Origin: an uncultured Gammaproteobacteria bacterium
GTDB taxonomy: Bacteria; Pseudomonadota; Gammaproteobacteria; Pseudomonadales; Pseudohongiellaceae
Length of the DNA stretch: 50,814 bases
Assembly: GCA_913061515.1 (NCBI GenBank)
Contig: CAJXSF010000020.1
Coordinates: forward strand, 1 to 50,814
Reading direction: 5' to 3'
Positions 48,701 to 50,814 of this stretch are shown one piece after another. The notes beneath the pieces are model-generated. The model did not search any database and had not been told where the DNA came from. It saw only the letters and a program-made list of their open reading frames with translations. Position 1 is the first letter of the stretch. The number at the start of each line of letters is the position of its first letter. The translations under genes and the position numbers were made by a program.

Positions 48701-50224
48701 TGCACCACCACCGCCGGTGGCTGCCGCGCCCCCTGGCGAGCCTGAGTGATTGCCGCCCCTGAAACCCGCACCGGATGTTGTGGCACCAGGCTGAGTTGCA
48801 ACCCCACCTACCGTGCCGCGAGAGCCTCCGCCGGAACCACCAGAATTACCCTGCGCGTTTCCGCCTGCACCGCCGCCACCACCGAGGGCTACAAGACTAC
48901 CAAAGTTAGAATTTGCGCCATTATTGCCATTGGTATTGCCAGAAGTAGCCGCAGTACCACCATTACCAACCCCAATAGAGACGGAGCCTGTCACAGCAAC
49001 ACTACTACGATACACCAAGCCGCCCGCACCACCGCCGCCAGCACCAGCGTTACTAAAGCCGGTGGATGCACCACCGCCACCGCCACCGGCAACTACCAGT
49101 ACTTCAACGTTATTTACACCAGGAGGAGGCGTGAATGTGCCAGAAGAAGTGTATCGGTGCACAACATAGCTTGTGGTAGGAGCGATATAGCGAACTATTA
49201 CCACACCAGAGCCGCCTGCGCCGCCAGGAGTCCCGCCATTATTACCCGAGCCACCGCCGCCGCCCCCAGTATTGGCTTGGCCCGACCCCACAACCGTACT
49301 GTCAGCGTTACCGCCATTACCACCACCGCCATTGCCGCCAGCACCGCCTGTTCCACCGCCGCTACGCTTGCCGCCACCGCCGCCACCACCGAACCAGCCA
49401 CTATTACCGACAGTGGTACCCAACACCGCAGAATAATTAACACCAACGCCGCCAGCGCCACCGCCACCGTCTGTGCCGTTACTACCGACAGAACCAGCTC
49501 CGCCTCCACCGCCTCCCGAGCGATTGTTAGCAGCATTAGAACTTCCACCAGCGCCACCATTACTTCCCGAGGAGCCCGTTCCACCAAGATTTTGGCTTCC
49601 GCTAGTGATACCACCTCCCCCACCGCCGGAAGCGCCATTGCCGCCAGTAAGGTTATCAGGGCTGTTTTGCGCACCGCCTTGACCATAGCCACCACCAACT
49701 GCGACTAAAGCACCAAATGATGAGCTTCCTCCAGCCTGTCCATTTCCACTAGTATCGTTAGTAACAGTGATCCCTGCACCACCCGCGCCACCCGCGCCAA
49801 CAGTGACTGTTGCACTCGCTGCCGCAATACCAGTTTCCCAACGAACTTGGCCAGCACCGCCACCACCGCCATAGGTACTACCGCCACCGCCACCGCCGCC
49901 GACTACTAAAACATCGAGCGTACTGAGACCACTAGGCGCAGTAAAACTGCCGCTGCTATTGAATACATGTAGGGTATAGGCACCAAAAGAGCTAATAGTG
50001 CCCCCCGTGCCTAATACAGGTACTGTTACCTGGTTAACACTATTACCACCAGTGCCTTGTAACGGAACCGGCCCAGGGACTTGAGCCATTGCGATACCGG
50101 CAAGCAAACAACCGCTAATTGATGCCACGCGCAACATTAGGTTGCACAGCCTTCTCAAAGAAGATTGCGCAGAGCTCAATTGTGTTTTAGAGCAAGGAAT
50201 GAAACTACCTAGAGTAAAGCTCAT
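39749..50224 (-). CDS. Giant MshQ-like surface protein (about 3,490 residues)
   Basis: This is a secreted, probably cell-surface or pilus-tip protein. The N terminus has a long signal sequence ending ...GCLLAGIAMAQ. Then come two glycine-rich modules (nt 49187-49972 and 48407-49159), each starting with a (S)GSFTxPxG...VLVV-polyGly edge and closing with GGSGVVIVRY. A Big-like immunoglobulin domain and four MshQ-type beta repeats of about 120 residues follow (46673-48094). A middle section contains a VVAAHLYWGGSGSDD region (about 44950-45900), two DUF11-like repeats (43940-44910) and a seven-bladed-like GHIVISAKN region. Repeats 5 and 6 (about 42735-43056 and 41800-42127) flank a jelly-roll-like domain. 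The last 660 residues resemble DUF6701, the MshQ C terminus, ending near FGQYRMHDRIINWQEIYN. Alternative starts are TTG 50242 and ATG 50137. No other msh gene is visible. Confidence 0.88.
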   Translation of the reverse strand: MSFTLGSFIPCSKTQLSSAQSSLRRLCNLMLRVASISGCLLAGIAMAQVPGPVPLQGTGGNSVNQVTVPVLGTGGTISSFGAYTLHVFNSSGSFTAPSGLSTLDVLVVGGGGGGGSTYGGGGGAGQVRWETGIAAASATVTVGAGGAGGAGITVTNDTSGNGQAGGSSSFGALVAVGGGYGQGGAQNSPDNLTGGNGASGGGGGGITSGSQNLGGTGSSGSNGGAGGSSNAANNRSGGGGGGAGSVGSNGTDGGGGAGGVGVNYSAVLGTTVGNSGWFGGGGGGGKRSGGGTGGAGGNGGGGNGGNADSTVVGSGQANTGGGGGGSGNNGGTPGGAGGSGVVIVRYIAPTTSYVVHRYTSSGTFTPPPGVNNVEVLVVAGGGGGGASTGFSNAGAGGGGAGGLVYRSSVAVTGSVSIGVGNGGTAATSGNTNGNNGANSNFGSLVALGGGGGAGGNAQGNSGGSGGGSRGTVGGVATQPGATTSGAGFRGGNHSGSPGGAAATGGGGAGGAGQNLSGTSGENGGNGGVGLAYNITGTSIFYAGGGGGGAAQNSGAVGAGGNGGGGAGGRNDTPATAGAANTGGGGGGGNNNVGGANGGSGVVIVRYVAPTLRIIQQPSSSAVSGAVFNQSTIVELLDGAGNPVSGVNITAAIGSGAGTLGGTLTRTTAANGRATFDNLQITGAVGDRRIRFTPTGTANFVESNTVSILTYHLEVSHVATTGVCAASTPVTISVVDSNSNPVSNFTGVVTISNSLNLGNYTLNTGTPARFDNLTANNGTAQYEFAVADAGSVVLNFSAPSVGTYTFDANAGSIGTENYAGGLNVATCSFRISHDTAGNVCTPDAITIGVYANGALVTTYAGNVNLTTTGTTGGNWTKSSTPSNALGTLDNGAANDGAATYTFLASDAGQIILNFQDNIAETVNFNVTASGVSAPAGIYDPNLVVSACTFRVTHSEAMDVCSPEEITITLVDSGGATVTGYTGTINLSTSSGRGTWAKTSVAANAEGTLTDPISGDGGATYQFVAGDAGVIVLRFTHPGADGVVNINITDGATTDPQSSSNTYDKNIAVGLCKIEISHSGNSTACEVEAVTFTIRDSLGGLAEDYEGTITLSTNTLHGNWLVNTGDGLLTESVGDDNGIASYKFDADDDGVVILDFSTPHSELVNFDATDNAIIVDVLNDPDLTVSSCLPAVSGDASCVVGNSATLSIPAQSPIANQRGRMVLMMVSGTSLTNVATATFASQPMTLISRTSASGGGSQSNTEIWGILEVDLPSGTGPYTGSFTGGSTERAMCLLAVNGVEQIIPVAATPAATGPVNTSSGSGPLTTDITTQENNSLVVVATSYAGEYYWPANTPVPDYLEREFGQAPTPVANPRPGANPNASTARFIGAAGRLPAAGITSIEDELQFYNEFLGTQVVVAFEPLVAGAPLAQDYVPVLLEETYSGNMSYRAIGATLRSTYNEDSPTPLGCNFVNFATGASATLTLPAGATVVAAHLYWGGSGSDDLGQVDDEVDFGITGSEVPITADEIYLINNTGSNDVDYFTGYKNITAVVTASASFTLKNLTVQSGAPWNASQACAGGWGMVVIYEHPNERLRVVNLFQGFQPFQDSSFTLVPRNFRMASPDGNTVPNGQLTHITLEGDETLNSPDSAEGLGLQTAPNSTAFSNITTSLNPVGQEFNSTVTRPLFNLVGDYFEFNSAGGTNGDGYEIDEPGPQVNSGGPRFGNTWGIDVDTHYIKGATPSDELYPFAQTEAEKLTTRYSAEQDLVMLISEVISVTNSPVADIEVILSELSTFKVNGTGSYQIDVRNNGDGSVSGAVTNDFANGEILVAGVLPNGMTFADASGASGTGWSCSVTLDPGAYSCIYDIATTWTGGATSGQLAGGESLPPITLTVDVGDSTDFPLQNNSTKNSVRLLHSGGNCPATSNGVIPDPEDCDKSPQFDNVNDLEGGNIDINDLDDKQANNNNVDSVTTVVKGVQVDLEIDKFVEDVLESGEEGVYTLRVTNNGPDATTTTITVNDIDPTGVTFQSAGGTGWSCPTPPGNLVCTFAGPLGVGQSTDILLTVDVTGPDGDFVTNVASVSPGAFNFDIDDTNDSDTDVTQIVGPPVASQERFLLSVSSAGEQTTIGGLSGIEDDDYFIYDPLTDTAQMFLDNDALGFNINDADAVHLLKNGHIVISAKNSSSIGVGGNLLAFEPGDLVVYDPILGTTSMLFDGSAIFGGANPDDNNITAVYVNEDGTVDIAVTAAGPGSTIGTNNLPIDNNSIYRIDPSGGAAQEIFDVSDYLASGGSDDLAIATGYYRRVDPTDPTATIESNIFTFQDTADDSVNTGAGPSNDPVGGTYASQDDVTQIDETSGLATENLFLGNVESGVFESTGNTSDLLIDALHVVEDGYIGHFRISEVGGDPSVCSATGLYLRISKHEGLGHSRDTDYSGSIRLTTNNNEGDWALINGGGSLNNGTADDGAAIYTFVPGDGGTVVLSLKQSAGGPVNVDVTNGIAREGHPPGVGSEAPVFTYTEGVTLNYLDNFSTVSYANQDGTNGWATNWEETDDASGGAGASAGNVRVFGGKAVFRRASGTSNASLVRTIDLSGATLSSDLLLNFAYDFTSLGAAGEFVVEARHSSAAAWVNVATYKRGTTLPNLANGSGLSGNLNLTSVLGGTPTETTQIRFRISAGYAAGGTFSIDNVKLTAETSDCNVSPLGVNHYEIDINGVTNGTASGVACVGAEVKITAHDAAHSAVLPGAITIYLTSSPTRGNWSRVIAGSGTLNNGSVNDGAASYTFPANEDSVTFHYDYTGPLSDPEVVNINVTDNANTEIGTEDPNYSVSQVGLRVLNSGTGDAVTPIPLQIAGKPSNVAPNASVLYVQAVNSSGTNPGVCEPLFDIGETLELGFAAECEDPTACVTATETFEVNGTEVALVDEGDTVNYTDVNITLTDVGGGVPGAPIVINYSDVGRMRLHTEFNIPLGDNVDPLLATKSGDTITATSNQFIVRPFGFDIDFSDGRENNGAADQSYSADHTGSVWRVAGQAFDTTVTAVAWESGDDSNNDGVPDSGADLSDNHATPNFDVDSDAGDYSVKLSIIETKVPGGIDGELSNDDFDGFSSGINTHSIVYNEVGVIDLRADIVNGSDVVIPYLGTANVEGRVLNVGRFVPNLFSVTQSDLLGRADASCTPDSAFTYMDESFQLELELAAKGLTDSGNYTTVNYRGDYAKLDTFSELTLVAIDDVDAADDVDYSSRLANVSLPTSFGATWNNGVLSLTGNMKFQRATPATPDGPFPDMQIAFKPTDNDGVSVDPARVDPLTPLGELNVDLDVLPTEPGTALYYLIDEHEFRYGRMIVNNAYGPETEDLALTFLVEYYNGSEFVRNTLDNCSIIDVDDLSFVNGTYTDDLDSGETSLTTPDTVTFLEGQTQGFENVATPSDSPLETSAPGENNSGTVDITLDLNAAGLSYLSFEWDDADNDYNENPTGQIEFGQYRMHDRIINWQEIYNSPSP
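46673..48094 (-). repeat. Four tandem MshQ-type beta repeats
   Basis: Within the giant protein, four units of about 115-120 residues share the order FRISH/(C)...VC.P..ITI.V.D..G..V..Y.G...LST...G.W...GTL.D...DG.A.Y.F.A.DAG.I.L.F......VN.N.TD. Each contains two conserved cysteines about 12-16 residues apart (the CxF/I..SH...VC/AC pair), likely a disulfide. Two more diverged copies lie further downstream in the protein. Confidence 0.8.
48407..49972 (-). repeat. Twin glycine-rich modules
   Basis: Two consecutive modules of about 250-260 residues are dominated by GGGGxxG and GGAGG runs, spaced by Asn/Ser/Thr, inside the giant gene. Both open with an aromatic beta edge plus VLVV(G/A)GGGGGG and close with SGVVIVRY(I/V)APT, so they look like a duplication. 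The codon bias to GGN creates long open frames on the opposite strand that are not genes. Confidence 0.9.
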
Positions 50225-50491
50225 GTAATACTTTGGCACCAAATATCAAACATTATTTGGGGATAGACTTGCACACGTGTGAAAGCAAATTTCCCTGTAG
50301 TTTTAAAAGCTTAAACATTTTATCTAATTAAATCTTCGATTACTGCCAACCAAGCGTCATTGCAGTGTATTTTATCCCTATATCGCCCTTGCTTTTGCGG
50401 TTAAAACATTGCAAATAGCGCTTCGAAGAAAGAAAATAACGATCACTTAAAGTAGCGCCACATACACAAAAACATCGCACTGGAGCATAAG
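50225..50491. promoter_or_regulatory. Spacer upstream of the giant gene
   Basis: This 267-bp AT-rich spacer lies between divergent genes. It contains CCAAATA (50239-50245) paired with TATTTGG (50254-50260), about 15 nt upstream of the giant gene's ATG, and the 10-bp palindrome CACACGTGTG (50273-50282). Either could control the giant gene. No firm promoter was assigned. Confidence 0.45.
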
Positions 50492-50767
50492 ATGGAACTC
50501 GAATACAAAGTTGTACAGGCTACGACCCCTTTTTTCGCCAAATCTGCCAATATTGATACGGTGATGACCGAAGAAGCAAAGGCTGGATGGCGCCTTCTTG
50601 AAAAATGCGACAACTATAAACTTCGACTTCAACGTGACATCAGTCATCGTGCCAATGACAAGAACCTCAGCATTGACCCGTATCGCACACAGGTAGGGTT
50701 GAATAACGCTGTTGTTTATGGTGTTACAACTGTTGTAACCCTTGCAGTCGTTTACATGATCTTTATG
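50492..50767 (+). CDS. Small membrane-anchored hypothetical protein, 3' end cut
   Basis: The visible 92 residues begin MELEYKVVQATTPFF after a good GGAG Shine-Dalgarno. A soluble N-terminal region with KAGWRLLEKC (about 30-39) recalls the small DUF4177 family (Y.VV..., GW.L...), though the match is weak. A hydrophobic segment (about 73-92, VVYGVTTVVTLAVVYMIFM) is a probable membrane helix. The reading frame is interrupted by the adapter at 50768; the apparent LSLIHI ending is artificial. It is divergent from the giant gene, and no function can be given. Confidence 0.65.
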
Positions 50768-50814
50768 CTGTCTCTTATACACATCTGACGCTGCCGACGA
50801 GCGATCTAGTGTAG
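50768..50814. other. Nextera sequencing adapter (artefact), inverted
   Basis: Positions 50768-50786 are the reverse complement of the 19-bp Tn5 mosaic end. Positions 50787-50800 complement the read-1 adapter, 50801-50808 are GCGATCTA (the same index as at the left end, inverted), and the last six bases are the start of the P5 side. Genomic sequence ends at 50767. Confidence 0.98.

Noticed and set aside
48746..49708. A 320-codon plus-strand open frame rich in Thr/Ala/Arg
   Set aside because: It lies antisense to the glycine-rich modules, where GGN codons on the other strand suppress stops; composition is repetitive and there is no ribosome-binding site or recognisable domain.
48407..49972. 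Possible CRISPR or satellite array
   Set aside because: The repetition is at the codon level (GGN) inside one continuous reading frame, with no constant repeat and spacer structure.

Overview
The window is a 50.8 kb contig with chromosomal core gene content of a gammaproteobacterium. Conserved gene blocks (pilMNOPQ-aroKB-damX, ponA opposite pilM, rpmE opposite priA, ftsN-hslVU, ubiE/ubiJ/ubiB-hisIE-tatABC, glnA-ntrBC) and a sigma54/NtrC-controlled glnA promoter of enteric type support this class. A free-living aquatic Cellvibrionales- or Pseudomonas-related lineage is my best guess, but only class level is secure. No rRNA, tRNA, CRISPR array, insertion sequence or prophage was seen. Both termini (1-44 and 50768-50814) are untrimmed Nextera adapter carrying the same index in inverted orientation. 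Genomic DNA therefore runs only from 45 to 50767, and both terminal genes are cut.

Region by region: (i) 45-7816, minus strand, is one compact operon-like block encoding the type IV pilus alignment complex and secretin (pilM, N, O, P, Q), two shikimate-pathway enzymes (aroK, aroB) and the start of a DamX-like ATPase. (ii) 7817-8461 is a 645-bp AT-rich divergent spacer with an 18-bp palindrome and phased direct repeats. (iii) 8462-14822 holds ponA (PBP1A), rpmE, a monofunctional chorismate mutase, priA and an FtsN-like SPOR protein. (iv) 14848-16918 is hslVU behind a clear heat-shock (sigma32) promoter, followed by a DUF971 gene whose start contains a perfect 26-bp palindrome. (v) 17447-25532 is the ubiquinone/his/tat cluster, split between ubiJ and ubiB by a three-gene bufferin-like RiPP operon: a Cys-rich exported precursor, a DUF692/MNIO oxidase and a DUF2063 partner. 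(vi) 25534-28915, minus strand, carries dtd, a prolyl aminopeptidase and typA. (vii) 29249-33624 is an RND efflux pair. (viii) 33621-39701 has thiI divergent from glnA-ntrB-ntrC, with three NtrC-like operators and a sigma54 promoter. (ix) 39749-50224 is a single giant gene for a roughly 3,490-residue MshQ-like surface protein, with two polyglycine modules, six MshQ-type beta repeats and a C-terminal DUF6701-like region. (x) A small membrane-anchored protein is cut by the right end.

Functionally, cell-envelope work dominates: type IV pilus assembly, peptidoglycan synthesis and division, Tat export, efflux, and a giant adhesin. Nitrogen control (glnA-ntrBC) and proteostasis (hslUV) modules have readable promoters. 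The accessory content most worth following up is the bufferin-like operon with an internally duplicated precursor, and the orphan giant MshQ-like protein with paired glycine-rich domains.
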